From assembly GCA_964030785.1 (NCBI GenBank), contig OZ034969.1, positions 71,111,362 to 71,175,361 on the forward strand: DNA of 64,000 nucleotides, given 5' to 3'. Below the pieces are notes generated by a model. It saw only the letters and a program-made list of their open reading frames with translations. It did not search any database and had not been told where the DNA came from. Positions 1 to 12,535 of the stretch are shown piece after piece. A program made the translations under genes and the position numbers. Position 1 is the first letter of the stretch; the number at the start of each line of letters is the position of its first letter. The DNA comes from Siderastrea siderea (Eukaryota > Cnidaria > Anthozoa > Scleractinia > Rhizangiidae).

Positions 1-1032
1 TCTAAAATAATGGAGGCATGGTAATCGCGCCCTTGCGCGAAGCGGACCCGTGAAGCGAGCAGACAAACCCAACAAGTGCTGCATAGCCTCGCTAAGCCTT
101 AAGTTCCAGCCTGGACGATGAGGATTTATGATAACTGCATGGTTTTAGTTATAGTCTTGCGTATTTACCGTCGAATATATTTGGCACTAGTACTTCTACA
201 ATCTCGGCAAAAAACTCTTGAGACACTTCGGAATGAATGAGAACTTTGACCTCGAAAACCACTTACCGCAACAAATCTTTCCCCCTCTCGCCCTTATTAA
301 TGTTGCTTTGCCACCAAAATTCCCCTGATGAAACCTCCGTCCTTCTAAACAACATTGAATGAGGAGAAGGGGGGAGGGAAAGCCTTTCTGCAATATTGTC
401 GGTGTTTCCATACAACGAAATTGAGAAATACGCGCGCTGAGTGCGTTTGTCTCAACAAGTGTTGTCCAAATTTAAAATTGTAAATGTATGAAAACACAGA
501 TCCCTAACACCATCAAAGTGGGAAGTGAAGAAGGTTTCTTTAGAAATTTATACAAAGTTTTTTTTTAACACTTTCTAAGGTCGCATCTTGTACTGGTTTT
601 TCAATATCTCATTTTCCCCTTGCTACATTTCGATCTAAACTATAAAATATATACAGCTACCAAAATCCTTAATCTTAATCATTGTCAGTTTATTTCGACA
701 TACATTTTGTTCTTTTCCCACACTTCCCCCCTCGGCTACTTGTCGTTACTTGCAGCTTGTGCGATTATTATGTTTTGCTGTACAACTAGATAATGACGAA
801 AGATTGTGGTCGTTGTTGCTGCTATTGCGGTCGTTGTTTAAGATCGGTTACTCTTCGAAAATTATACCCATTTTCAATTGTAAAAATGCTAAATTAAGAA
901 GGGAGGGAGTCCTACCATGATCTATTCCTAGATAAGGAACACAATCACCCAAGCCAGTGTCACTCAAACTATGAACTTCAGCGAGTAATTGGTATCAAAA
1001 GGAAAGCATCAAATGAACTTCTGTTTACTTAC
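1..1032. other. Probable intron sequence, no coding exon seen
   Basis: This stretch follows the GTAAGT donor of exon 3 of the SLC22-like gene on the minus strand. I looked for the next expected exon (FIPESVRW-like) and found none. Open frames here are short and show no family motif. It is most simply the left part of intron 3. Confidence 0.5.
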
Positions 1033-4000
1033 AAGTAACACGCTGCAAAAACCATCCCCGGAGCTCCAGTAATCATGGTGAGGTGCCTCCAGTTCCTGAT
1101 GTTGTACGCGATTCCTCCCAGGACCATCGTTAGTATAAAGTAACCAGTAAACGCTAATCCCCCTACCGTGCTTCTATGGCGTATTCCTGAGAACTCTGTT
1201 CCCAACACGAAAATCGGAATGCTGTAAGCACCTGTAAGAAAAGGAACGAAATGATATCAAAAATAGTCATTCAACTTCCAGCAGTAGAGCCAACTACAGC
1301 CTCACTTAGCTTCAGAGTGGGTCCATAACCTAGAAGAGAAGAAGAAGGGTTTTCCATGTATAAAAGTACTTTTGAGATATTGCAGGAACTACTGGTCAGA
1401 AGGGCTTGGAATCCCTTTCCAGTGAGTTTGTATAGGCAACTGGAATGGACAGTTCACGGATGCATATGATTCGACGCCTCACCTATGGTTAAGGAGCAGG
1501 ACATCGTTATAGGGAGAAATAAACGACACTGAAAATTATCTGCTCAACGGTACTGCGAATTTTGAAAGAAGAAAACAAATAGCGACTTGCCAATCATGAA
1601 ACCCACGATGCAGCGAAACAAAGCAAACAACCAGAAGTGTTGAACGAAGGCTGAGACAAAATGAAATAAGCTGCAAAGAAATCCACACACGAAGAGAGGG
1701 ATCTTCCGGCCGTACTTGTCAGAGATGGGACTAACAACAAGACTGCCAACAAAAAACCCGGCGAAGATAATCGATGTGGCGACAAATCCCAGTGAACCAC
1801 GGTCACACACCAAATCAAACTGGAAAAGAAGAAAAGCTCTGCTGTGAGAACTGTCATGATCTAAGTCAATGTAAAGGCACTTATTCAACCTTATTTACAG
1901 TGAAACTCATTAGTACAACCAAAGAAGTGCCACAAAAATTGATATATTAAAATTTGTCGGATTTTAATTTGGTATTTTAACGACTGCACAGGAACTTTAT
2001 ATTTTTTTGGGGGGGGAGGGGGATAAAAGGTGGTCGTAATAGCAAAGTGTTCATGTTCACAGAGGGGTCGTAAGGGGGTTCTACTGTATTTACCACTTTT
2101 AATTATAATTAACAAAGCTAGGAGTGCCTGCCACAGTCTGGCCATTTCTGTAGGTGTAGTGCCTTGCGCTGAGCACCACATCGGGCGTTTGACATCTTGC
2201 TGGTCAAAGGTCTGGGAAAAGAGAAAGACTTTGCTCTACAGGGTCCATTATCCCTTTCACACACTGCGTAGATCAGGACTTAATTGTTACCATTTTATCT
2301 GAGAGCTCAGGAGCAGCTTAAAATGAGGACTAGGACTAAGTTAGCAGACGAATTTTGAATTTTTAAGTTGTTGTAGTATTTCTAATTATCTAATTATAAA
2401 ATTACACCTGAAATAACTGTTATGCTATTTACATAGGCTTCCTTGTATTAATTTTGCATTGTCACTTTTCAATTCATTCATTCAATTTTTAATTTATTCG
2501 CTCATTAATTCATTGTCACTTTTTAATTCTGCATTTTTTTACTGTTATTATCATAGCAGAATTCACGACTGTCTGCTAAAAGCTAGACTAGCAACACAAG
2601 GCGCATAGCGTAACCTGTGAGCCTTGGAGTAAAAAAAATATATATATAATAATGTTTACAAACACAAAAAACTGAGGTACTTATGGAATAAGAAATACTA
2701 AAATCTAAAATTGGAAGTCAACTGGTCACCACAATATGGCCCATACTAATCTCCTTCAAGCCGCTTTGGTTCAATTCGCATTGAACTGATTTGCAATTTT
2801 ACAGTATAACACGTGACCAATGACGTCATCATGCAATGATTGATATGATTGGTAGCATCCATAGGGACTAAGAATTGACGGAGTTATTAGCCATTGAACA
2901 TTTTTCAGCTACAAAGGATCACTGGAAGGTTATGAAAATAAATATATATACCTGGATTTTTAAAAAAGGGAATCACCAATTTTACTCCGCGATGCGGGTG
3001 GACGTGAGTCCACCTTAGAGGAACGGTTTATTTCATGGGGGTGGGGTACAACGTCTAAGCGAGCTCCCAGCAACCTTGCGGGAACAGGACTAACAGACCA
3101 CCGGCATTTGGGGTCCTCCGCCCTTAATTCAGGGGGGTGGGGTTGGTCAAAACTTGGGTCTTCAGTTTAATCTGTGCCATGTTATTGTTTTGGCAAGTCA
3201 ATCACGCTAACTTGTTTGAACCACTTGCTGGGCCTCTTTGTACTGAAATAAAAGCTTCTACTTGCGGAAGCTGTTAGTTGTTGCCGTGCAAGTGAGTTGA
3301 TACCGCAGCCGGCAAATGTCAGACTGCGAGGGAGGGAGGGGTGGGAGAGCGTACATTTAGATCAGTGTTTGAATTCACTCCCCGAGAGCATGTCTGAGAA
3401 AAAAAAGGAGCCCACGCTTGTCTCTCTGATTTGCAGGTGATTTTGAAGAGTTAAAGATAGCTGCTGAGCACCAGAACGTAGCTTGTAGAGTGTACTTTCG
3501 GGCAAAGCGAGGCATTTTCTTTAGCATTCCAGCACAACTGCAATTTTGCAGGTTGGCCCGGTCGGTTTTCATAACATCCGGGTAGATATCTCAAGTGAAT
3601 GACCGAGCGGGCAGTAAATTCATTGCATGCATGGGTCACTTGGATGACGCGGTTTAGTCTGAACGAGCACATTGAAGTGGAAAAAAGTTGCATTTGCCAT
3701 GTAAAGGTGTTATAATAAATTAATAGTTGTGATAACAAATATATTATGTATTATTAGTATTATTACAACACTACAAAGTTGACTGAGAAGTAAACAAATC
3801 TTTAAATGACTCCAAAATGAACCCTCCCATTAGACAGAAAAATTCCAACCTTGTGTAAACACATGTCGAAACATCGTTGCCATGGAAACATTAGCACCCG
3901 TAGGGGCGGATTCCTTCCTGGATTGAATAGGGTTCATAAGCCATAACACTATAAAAACTACGTATTTTTGATGTCTTTTATGAGAACACGTCTTACGTTT

Positions 4001-4285
4001 TACCTCGGTGACAATTGAAGTAAAGTCATCCACGAATTCCCAGTCTTCCCTGGGAATATCACATCTGTGTTTGTAGTTGTCGTGTCCTATACTGATGGTC
4101 TCTGTGAAGGGGCATGTTACGTTGTTTTTACACCTCCAGCCTGGCTCCGATGCAATAAACACCATCACCATCACGGGGAAGGACCACCAGAAGGCATAAC
4201 CTAAATTGACCAATACAGCGAGGGCGATCTGGTAACGACCAAAGCTACCAATCTTCTCCAAGAACTTGTCAGTGGTTAGTTTCAT
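1033..4285 (-). CDS. SLC22-like organic ion transporter, N-terminal part (3 exons; gene runs off left edge)
   Basis: This is a major facilitator superfamily transporter of the SLC22 organic cation/anion type, expected in the plasma membrane. Coding exons read on the minus strand are 4285-4004 (94 codons, phase 0), 1819-1591 (229 nt) and 1231-1033 (199 nt). The next exon, expected to carry the PESxRW motif, is not found in 1-1032, so the gene either continues to the left or is truncated. Exon 1 gives a first membrane segment and an extracellular loop with cysteines and an NVT glycosylation site. Exon 2 starts FDLVCDRGS and holds the MFS loop motif SDKYGRK. Exon 3 starts YSIPIFVLGTEF. The ATG lies 2 nt after a pyrimidine-rich acceptor, which implies an upstream non-coding exon. 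Exon 2 is about 80% identical by my count to its paralogue at 12863-17577. Exon 2 appears to end at a GC donor. The substrate cannot be assigned. Confidence 0.85.
1589..1590 (-). other. Non-canonical GC splice donor of SLC22-like gene 1, exon 2
   Basis: On the minus strand exon 2 ends ATGATTG and is followed by GCAAGT. The paralogue has ATGATTG followed by GTAAGT at the same codon and phase (14346/14347). Using the GC site gives an exon of exactly 229 nt, identical in length to the paralogue's exon, and keeps the frame into exon 3. GCAAGT fits the consensus of the minor GC-AG intron class. Confidence 0.65.
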
Positions 4286-5589
4286 GTCTGAAAAAAAGAA
4301 AATACTGTTTATATGCCAGAGCCATTTGAAGGAGTTATTCTCCACAATTACTAATGTTCAGTGTAGAAGAAACTGTTTCGTGAATTGCAAACTAAAACGT
4401 AACTGACGGATCACGCGCACAATGTTTGTTTAGTTTCTAAAAAAGCTAGCTGCTAATTGCTGGGTCGGTAGAGGAGGTGAAACAATTTGATATCAGTTGG
4501 CTCAGTATAAATTGGCCACTGGAAAGACATTCAAAAACTTTTTTCATGTAAATCTGTGTCATCTCAGCAGGAGCACTAGACGAGAAAATTAAGTTAAAAT
4601 TCATGAAATGTCATTGTCTGTTTTCTCAGTTTTTTAAGGGCCTCTAAAAGGATTTCTTTGTAATACAACAGAGGCTGATCTGTATCGATGCTGTAAGTGA
4701 AAATTTAGTCGCAGAACATTTTAAGAAACAGAAGCATATCTCCTGAGTTTTCAAGCTGATGTTGGCTCTCTGAAAATGCTAGCTGACCTTATTTCATATT
4801 CCAAACGGCGTTTTTGTCCTTCAAAATACAAAAAGAGATTAATAATTCTCCCATGTTACCAAAGTTTGAGGCAACATTCCGCCATAGAAAATTTACGTTT
4901 TCCCCCACAATTAGCTACAATTCCGTTGGATGCCACAATCCTGACTCAAGGCACGGTCTGTTTTTAGTGCTCATATCTTAAGAATTGCATTCCCGAAATT
5001 ATGCTGGCGTAATGTATCAGCCCCTATCACTCGCAGTAAGCATAGTCTACGTTCAACTAGCTAAGACCAGTAAACAATGTTACTGTTTTGCACCTCGATA
5101 CCAAATGTTTATCTAGAGGCTACTAGCGTCATGGTTGACTGGTTCATTTCTCATATAAAGTGTGCAACGTCAATAATTGGATTTTTTTTTTAGCTCAACT
5201 TATATAATTTTTATTCCGTGAATGCCTGCATTTGCAAGATACGAAAAGGTGCCTTGTGCGTTCTGAAATTATTTGAAGTAAAATTGCAATCAATAATTTG
5301 AGCTATTTATGAACGCTAGGGCGGTCTCATCATTTATGATTGTAGTACCCTTTGTTTGTCTCGTTCTTTAAAGCGTTCCGGCAAGTGATGCCATTGAGTC
5401 TCATGACATTTCGTTTATACAGAATAGCTGTACGTTGAAAGAAAACACAAACTTATAAGCTGACAGAATTAATTGTCTCTCGACTGGAGGTGGAAGATTC
5501 CAGACGCCTTGTCCTCTATCTAAAAACGAAGTTGTCTAGTTTATTCGCATATTCTCGTGACGCGACAGCTACTTCGGTGTTAACTCATC
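4286..5589. other. Upstream region of SLC22-like gene 1, no gene seen
   Basis: AT-rich sequence upstream of the first coding exon. A non-coding 5' exon and promoter are expected here or further right, because the coding exon begins just after a splice acceptor. I could not locate them. Open frames are short and lack motifs. Confidence 0.4.

Positions 5590-5650
<61 letters not shown>
5588..5650. repeat. (TAA)n microsatellite, about 20 units
   Basis: An uninterrupted TAA run directly abuts the 3' UTR of the LINE fragment on its right. It is most likely the expanded tail of that element. Confidence 0.9.
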
Positions 5651-5651
<1 letters not shown>

Positions 5652-5852
5652 TTTCTAAAGCGCCCTTTCCCAACGGTCCAAAGGCGCTATTTACAATAAA
5701 ATTATCAATTTAAAAAAGCACGCTTAAAAAGAACTGTTTTCAGCTGTCTTTTAAAAATGTCTAGCGATTCTGCATCCCTAACATGTTGTGGAAGACTGTT
5801 CCAAAGCAACGGCGCAGCAACAGAGAAAGCACGGCGGCCATCTAGAACTGAA
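5590..5852 (-). mobile_element. 3' end of a LINE (reverse transcriptase C-terminus plus TTA tail)
   Basis: Read on the minus strand, about 5850-5705 encodes a tail with GRRAFSVAAPLLWNSLP, then VRDAESLDIFKRQLKT, LFKRAF and a stop at 5707-5705. This matches the conserved C-terminal end of reverse transcriptases in CR1/L2/Jockey-like non-LTR retrotransposons. A short 3' UTR follows, then a (TTA)n tract (5590-5649 on the plus strand as ATA/TAA repeats). The element is severely 5'-truncated, as LINE copies usually are. The microsatellite is therefore probably the retrotransposon tail. The clade is not resolved. Confidence 0.75.
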
Positions 5853-7619
5853 TAATGATTTCATTTTACTTTATGAGTATAAATTTTACCCCCGCTTAAA
5901 CTTTATTGAAAGATTGTGTAGCAGAAACTGTTCGCCGTTATTCGTCTACTTTAGGAAGGTTACTTGTGACATTCGTTTAAATGGTTATTCATGTTCGTAG
6001 TTGCCTTTTCAGAGAACCCGCGACCTCCCCTATCTCATGAGGCTCAACCATCCAGGCGATGATTGCGCTTCGAACGTAAAAATCAATTTAACTCTTGAAC
6101 CGCTCACCTGGCAAGGCTTTACAAGATTGCACTATGAGGGAGAATGGGAGGATGTTATTGTTGGGAGTTTATATATTTATACATAGCTAGTTTCTGTTTA
6201 AAATGGGCACCGCAATAAATGTCAAAATAGGTCGTTTGAATCTCGTATCCAGAAGACTTTGTCAAGGCAGACTATCATGACTTTGTGCACCACTCACCTG
6301 AAGGCGACAGTTTTCGTGTTACGCAAACTTAAATCAAGTCGCCGTTATGCAGTACTAGTACGTCAATTTGTTGAGTTTGGCTCACCCTGTTTTGAAATTA
6401 TGCAAATATTTCGACCGTCTTGCTTCACTAGACCGTTTGTCGCATTCTCTCACTGAATTGATTGACCTTACTGACTGCTGATCCAAGGACAGCGAACTTT
6501 TTTCAAACAAGAGGTCCATTCATAAACAAATTCAAATATCTGTGAAACGCTTTGTCGCGCCTTTCTTTTGTTGCATCTACGAGACCTTAAAGTTCACAGT
6601 AAACGGTACGAAGTACACTGAATAACTATAAGTTAAGAGCATTCCAGTACTGTGGGTAAAAGACATGACTACTCTTACAATTAATTATCAACTAAAAAAA
6701 ATGGTTAAACGGTCAAACGTTCAGCACCAGGGAAAAGCAAATTCCTAAAGTAAAGAAAACTAGTGCAGATTCTTCTGCTGAGAATTCATCAGAATTTACT
6801 TATCAGCAAAACAAAGAGGAAACTGAACAGAGTTTTCCGAAATCATACAAATCCCTTTTTCAGTGATGGTAAATGACGATCCGTTTTGGCAAAGAAGCTA
6901 TATCATAGCCATCTGATTACGAATCTACTAGTTCTCTTTCGCAGATTTTAAGTGAAACTAATATTTAGCATGCAAACCCTAGTTAAGAGGGTATGAGTAC
7001 CGCTGTGGTTAAAAACCTCAATTATCGATTTTGGGTTATATACCTTTTTGTGTTTGCGCGCTGTCACCGTTGAAATACTGAGCAAGCGCTCAACGTATAG
7101 CAATGAAGGGCAGCAGGATATTAAAGCATATCCCTCTATTAACTGTGAGTAAATCAAGGCAAAAGTTCTAGTGAAGCATTTCAGCCGAAATAGTCACTTT
7201 ATTGTGTGTAATAATCATGGCAGAGTTTCATTTAAAACAACAACTATCAACTCCTGCTAACTGTTGTGAGTTGAGTGCTGTACAGAGTCTATTGTCTACC
7301 AGCCAATTTGATAATTCAGTTTTATGTCCATTTTAAAGAGGAATTATGCACAGATGTAAACCCCCTTAATCCGGCTCCTTTCAGCTCCCCCAAACTTGAC
7401 GTAATTTTGCGCGTGTTTGAGTGAAACGTCACTTTAGTATCAACTCTGCATATAGATAACGCAAGTTTGTCCGGCAGAAAAACTGCTGTCAGGGAGGTGA
7501 TGCTATGAAGTCTCCAGCCTGCGAGTACTATAGGCACTTTGTTAAACAGAGATTATATAGAGCTCGTTCTATCACCTTTCAGCTGTCACTCAGACCATTA
7601 CTTTAAATGATCTTTTAGA
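5853..7619. other. Intergenic, nothing recognised
   Basis: AT-rich sequence between the LINE fragment and the next repeat. I see no coding exon, tRNA-like element or long inverted repeat. Confidence 0.4.
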
Positions 7620-8060
7620 CACCCACTTTCTAATAAACGCCTCGTATTCAATAAACGCCCCTCTGAAATAGTCACTTTGAGGTAAACGCCCCTCTCTAAT
7701 AAACATCTTTTATCTAATAAACGCCCCTGTCTAGTAAACCCCTTTTGCGAAAAGCAGGTTAAATCGGACGAGCTAATAAGATGAAATCATCCCAACATTG
7801 ACAAAGACAGTGAATTTAAACGTAATAAATGATGATTTGGTGCTATGGATATCGAGAACTACATTGTAATATAGTGATTTTTCACTTTTATTATTGTATA
7901 GCAGCCTTTGAATTTAAGAAAAGTTGAACCTTTGTTTAAGTACTTGTTTGGGAAGTCATAATAAAAACCTCTCTCTATTAACACCTCGAGCTCGTATTTA
8001 ATAAACGCCCCCAGAAAATCCTGAAAATTAAAAAAACGCCCTGGGCGTTTACTAGATCAT
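7620..8060. repeat. Interspersed repeat with AATAAACGCC motifs
   Basis: The motif AATAAACGCC and close variants recur around 7632-7738 and again at 7997-8010, and a GGGCGTTTA in inverse orientation lies at 8043-8051. The ends being inverse to each other suggests a small inverted-repeat element, but I cannot fix its borders. Confidence 0.4.
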
Positions 8061-8430
8061 TAAAGGTAAGCGCAATCTCGACAGCCAAACTCTCCGTTTC
8101 GTATAATGCGCATTTGTACGAGTTAATATTAGTTTAAAAAGTTCAATAGACCATTTTCATTGTGACCCCACATGCGCAAAGGTTTCTGGTAGTTGTAGAA
8201 AGATCGCTCGTTCTCAGAAAAGTGCCAAATAATCCGCGGATGCCAAGTCAGCTGTATTTTATAATACATTAGACTCCAGTGACAAAAGCGACACACCAAC
8301 GACGTTTCCATCTACTTGGTTCGTTAGGAACCGTATTATCTGTATTATTACATCCATTGTAGAGAGTAGAGCAGACGCCCTTATTTAGAATATACATATA
8401 AGAGAAAAAAATATACATGTATTACTCAGG

Positions 8431-8459
8431 GTAGTCCATTCAGGCCCTGAATGGACTAC
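8431..8459. repeat. Perfect palindrome with 14-bp arms
   Basis: GTAGTCCATTCAGG is followed by a single base and then its exact reverse complement. It could form a short hairpin. It may be the fused ends of an inverted-repeat element, or a remnant of one. Confidence 0.85.
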
Positions 8460-9059
8460 TGGAGCGTAGAAAGTATCCCTGCTATCAACAGGAGCCCTGA
8501 GATGTCTAACTAAACTATATAAATACACTCTATAAAAATATGTACAATAATTGCGACTTTGAATCGGCTTTGAATCTTTGAATCTCTTTGGAAAAAGCTG
8601 GAATATATTTCGTATTGGGCGGAGTCGCTCAAAATGGCCAATACTTGGTATATGTTATCTGCCAGTGCTTTCTCGGTTTTCATGTCTTTTATTAAGCCCC
8701 GGCCCGGCTTGAACAGGCGATGAAATCGATAATCAACGTCGTTGTCAATCAAAGCTGTTTTGTGCATATTTAGAAAACGAATATTTATATCAAGTAAGTA
8801 AAACTTACTGATTCAAATAAATTCAACTAAAAAACTCATAGGGAAGTTACAATTAAATAATCAATAACTATTCTTCACCAAAAAATAATCAAAACCACTA
8901 ATAAAAATAAAATTTTAAATGATATTAAAAAGTAAACATTACTTCAAGGAAGTTACAATTTTTCATTTGAAAACAGGGAAAACTCAAAATTCTAAAAAAC
9001 GGCCTGTCGAAATCTGGTTGCAAAGATGACGTCAAATTTTATGAAGAAAATTGTTCTCA

Positions 9060-9060
<1 letters not shown>

Positions 9061-9122
<62 letters not shown>

Positions 9123-9235
9123 TTTATTTGCGTGTCAAAATTGATCTAGCTCCCTGTAAAGGCAGGGTGCTAATTGGGGACACACTAAATAATAATAATA
9201 GTGTTACAAATTGTTAAAAAAATGCACCTATGTCT
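9061..9235 (-). mobile_element. Probable LINE 3' end with (TTA)n tail
   Basis: On the minus strand, non-coding sequence ends CGCAAATAAAGTTATTATT and runs into a (TTA)n tract of about 20 units (9062-9120). A 3' end with AATAAAG followed by a triplet-repeat tail is the same arrangement as the coding LINE tail at 5590. No reverse transcriptase residues remain here, so the assignment rests on that arrangement alone. Confidence 0.45.
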
Positions 9236-11547
9236 AAACAATATATATCTAAAGAATAATTTTCTGTATAATTCAAGTGATCCTAAATTTAGGAAAAGTT
9301 GGCTTGTTTATCAAAGGCACTTTTGTCTTCTCGCATTAGCGACCTATAGCTAGTCAGCCTTTAGCATACGCCAATGATAATTAACTTTCCAAAGACCATT
9401 TAGGAGTAAAAACGAAATAGAGCGTGGTTGCATCATTAAGTAAGCCTTTTGAACAAGTCTGAACTCTCCTTTGATCTACTACTGTTCACCCCCGTAAGAA
9501 CATTTTTATTAAAGGTCTGGTGTCATTTGTCAGTCCGGTCTGAATGCACAAGTTAATCCCAAAGGACAGTTTATTTTAAATGTCGCAATAACGAAACGGC
9601 CTTTGTAAGAATCCGACGAAGCATGTCTTTGAACATAATAAAACAGGCCGACTGTTCAGCTTTATTGAGCCATATCGAAGCCGAGCATAGGGTACGCGAA
9701 ACAGCAGACTGAATATATATACGTTTGCTGCAGAAATACAAAACTTCAACAGAAATAACTGTCGACAGAATCGGAACAGGTGAGTGTCTTACAAACGCCC
9801 TTGGCTCCAATTAAGCAGAACAAACATTTAAATTAAGCCGTCAGAGACGGTAGGAGCGGATATTGCACAATGGCACTGTACTCGCTCGATCTTTTCTCAT
9901 CTTCAATACCTCCCTCACAGATATAAAAGAACACCGTGTTCTATTTACTCGTGAATGCCGCAATGTCTAACCGAAAGCAGTGGTACTGCAACTAAAGCCA
10001 AGTTGTTTGTTGTTGTCTTCGTTTCTTGTAAATATCGTAGTAAACCATACACTAAGGAATTATGTGCAGACAGCTGATGATTGCAGTGAGCACGGCCGGT
10101 TACGAATCGAGATGCTGAAAGGGTGCGTTCTAGGTCCTGTTATTTTATGTTCATGCATTGGCCCGCTCCAGCAGCTTACAAAATGGGCCAGCCTTTATGT
10201 TCATAAATGAATAGAAACGGATTGCGTTAACTCTGAGCGGCGTTTCGCTTGAAATGCTACGTGTTCAACATAATGTAATTGCGTTCGTTTACTTCAGTAT
10301 ACCGTGTGCCTTCAAATCTTACGTCTGGTGGAAATGGTAAACGTGCTGTTTTATTCGATAATATAATTTTGTAAGTTTTGTCACTAAAACTCCGCGGTAT
10401 AAATAGTTATACAAAAATAGCAGAAAAAGTTTAAAACACCCATTCAGAGCCTCAGTCACGCTATGTACTGAAATAGTTCATATGAAAGGTTTTCTGCGGT
10501 GAATATACATGTCAGACAGGAACAGTATTCAGTAGTTTTACACATAATACGAACAGACAGTTTACTTATTGCTCGCATTTTTCTCTTTCCCCTATGAGGC
10601 CCGGAAAACAACTCTACAGCTAGTGAAAACCATCAAGCGATTCACATGTAAACCATTGAATGAAGTGCATAATTATATTCCCACAAATAGTCGTCTTTCA
10701 CAAGGACTATTCAAAGTCATTTGAATAGTAATATATTATGCATACAAGTCAGAAATCCGTGCAAATGGGTTTGTTATCCCCATGGCTCTCCCTTATTGGT
10801 TTGACGGTACTCTATTAGCCGCTCCCTGGCGTCGGTAGCACACTTTGAGGTCTTTCGACGGTAAAACTCTCTCTTCCGCAGAGGCTCCTGTTAATAAACA
10901 CCAGTGAAAGAAAAAAGAGAGAAAACGGGAGCGCGAGGAACATTAATCTTTCCCTCTTCCCAGCCTCCGCGCGTTTCTACCCAGCGCGGCTGTAGGAGGC
11001 CTCTGCGGAGGAGAGAGACGGTAAAACACCGCGACGGCAGTTCAAACTGTCCCTCCCTCCCTCCTTCCCTCCCTTCGCGCCCTTACTGCTCGGTGCAGCA
11101 GCCCACGAAGCGGAGGATTTTCCCTTATTATTTTTATTCCCATCGAACGTGTTTTCATGCCTTTATATGGTTTCTGTATCCTTGACGCTGTTGCCCATCT
11201 GCTTCCTCCAAGACGCCCGTAGGGAAAATCCCTCGATCCGCCATGCAGCAACACTCTGTGTCATTTCTGACTACGCCGGAGTGTTGCTCCTCATAACAAT
11301 GACTTCTGAAGGAATATAGAACTATTTCAAAACTCATATAGCGCGTCTTGAGCCTCCATGTAGTGTGAATGGGGCCTATACTAGATGCTTTTAGTTATGC
11401 CACTCCGGTGCACAAAGCTTCATATTCAAATGCAAAGAGCATGCTATTTCCTAGCGGATGGACATAATCGAAATTACTCGATTGATTTAAACGATTCATT
11501 CCCAGTTCATAAACTCGAGCGTCTGTTTACGCTGGCTAGCCGAAATA
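9236..11547. other. Intergenic, no gene recognised
   Basis: Several open frames of 60-90 codons occur, but none has splice context, codon periodicity I can see, or a family motif. Part of this stretch may hold the promoter or non-coding first exons of one or both SLC22-like genes. I cannot point to them. Confidence 0.4.
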
Positions 11548-11727
11548 AGTATATACCAACACAGTGGATAGTGTTTTTCTCGCGCTCTGATTGGCTACTC
11601 AAACTAGGGATAGCATCTGCATCCGGCATTTTTCTAGATTTCACGCCTGAGTTTCCCTCATTTCTCAGGAAAAAAAAAAAGAAACTATTTCAATTGGTGC
11701 TAGCTATCCACTGGTTTGGTATATACT
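11548..11727. mobile_element. MITE-like element with terminal inverted repeats
   Basis: The left end AGTATATACCAACACAGTGG is matched by the reverse complement of the right end, AGTATATACCAAACCAGTGG. The 180-bp interior has no coding capacity. This is the structure of a non-autonomous DNA transposon. I could not identify a convincing target-site duplication. Confidence 0.7.
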
Positions 11728-11729
11728 AA

Positions 11730-11812
11730 AACAATTGTTCACCTCAGCGTCGGTGGAGATTGGCAGATATTCGCCGAGCAGCGAAGCCCCTCTCTTTCGG
11801 TGAATAATTGTT
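11730..11812. mobile_element. Short inverted-repeat element (83 bp)
   Basis: It begins AACAATTGTTCACC and ends in the inverse of AACAATTATTCACC, one mismatch in 14. It lies immediately beside the MITE at 11548-11727, so the two may be one compound element or a nested insertion. Confidence 0.55.
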
Positions 11813-11889
11813 AATTAATGGACCACATTGATAAGAAAAACTTGAAAAACTTGAAAAACTTCAAAAGACAACATGAGATTATCCACTTT

Positions 11890-11891
<2 letters not shown>

Positions 11892-11921
<30 letters not shown>

Positions 11922-11923
11922 TA
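11892..11923. repeat. (AAT)n microsatellite
   Basis: About ten AAT units in AT-rich intergenic DNA. Confidence 0.85.
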
Positions 11924-12147
11924 GTGTTCTAATTTCTAACTCTGAAAATGCGTCCGATGTATCAGTAGTAACAAACCCTTACTTTATCCTTACCCTTAAT
12001 TACGTTTGCAACTATACTACCATAAAAACGTCTTTCTTACCTGTTGCTACCTAATAACTAAACTTCTTTAGACTAATCGCAGTGCGAGTTACACGTCAAA
12101 CGTTAAGTGATTACCCTGCTTTAAGACTCACTCTTTCAAAATCAACC

Positions 12148-12535
12148 ATTTCATTCATTCATTCATTCATTCATTCATTCATTCATTCATTCATTCATTC
12201 ATTCATTCATTCATTCATTCATTCATTCATTCATTCATTCATTCATTCATCCAAACATTCAAATCATTCATTCATTCATTCACTCACTCACTCACTCCTT
12301 CACTCCTTCACTCACTCACTCACTCACTCACTCACTCACTCACTCACTCACTCGTTCGTTCGTTCGTTCCTTCGTTCATGCATGCATGCATTCATTCATT
12401 CATTCATTCATTCATGCGTTCATTCATTCATTCATTCATTCATTCATTTATTCATTCACTCACTCATTTATTCATTCATTCGTTCATTCGTTTTTATGTT
12501 CGTTCTTTTATTCGTTCGTTTATTTATTTATTCAC
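12148..12535. repeat. Compound ATTC / ACTC / GTTC tetranucleotide repeat
   Basis: About 25 nearly perfect ATTC units (12148-12250) are followed by ACTC, GTTC, ATGC and further ATTC blocks, all in the same 4-bp register. It produces long open frames of His-Ser-Phe-Ile type only because the repeat contains no stop codon. It lies roughly 330 bp upstream of the first coding exon of the SLC22-like gene 2. Confidence 0.95.
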
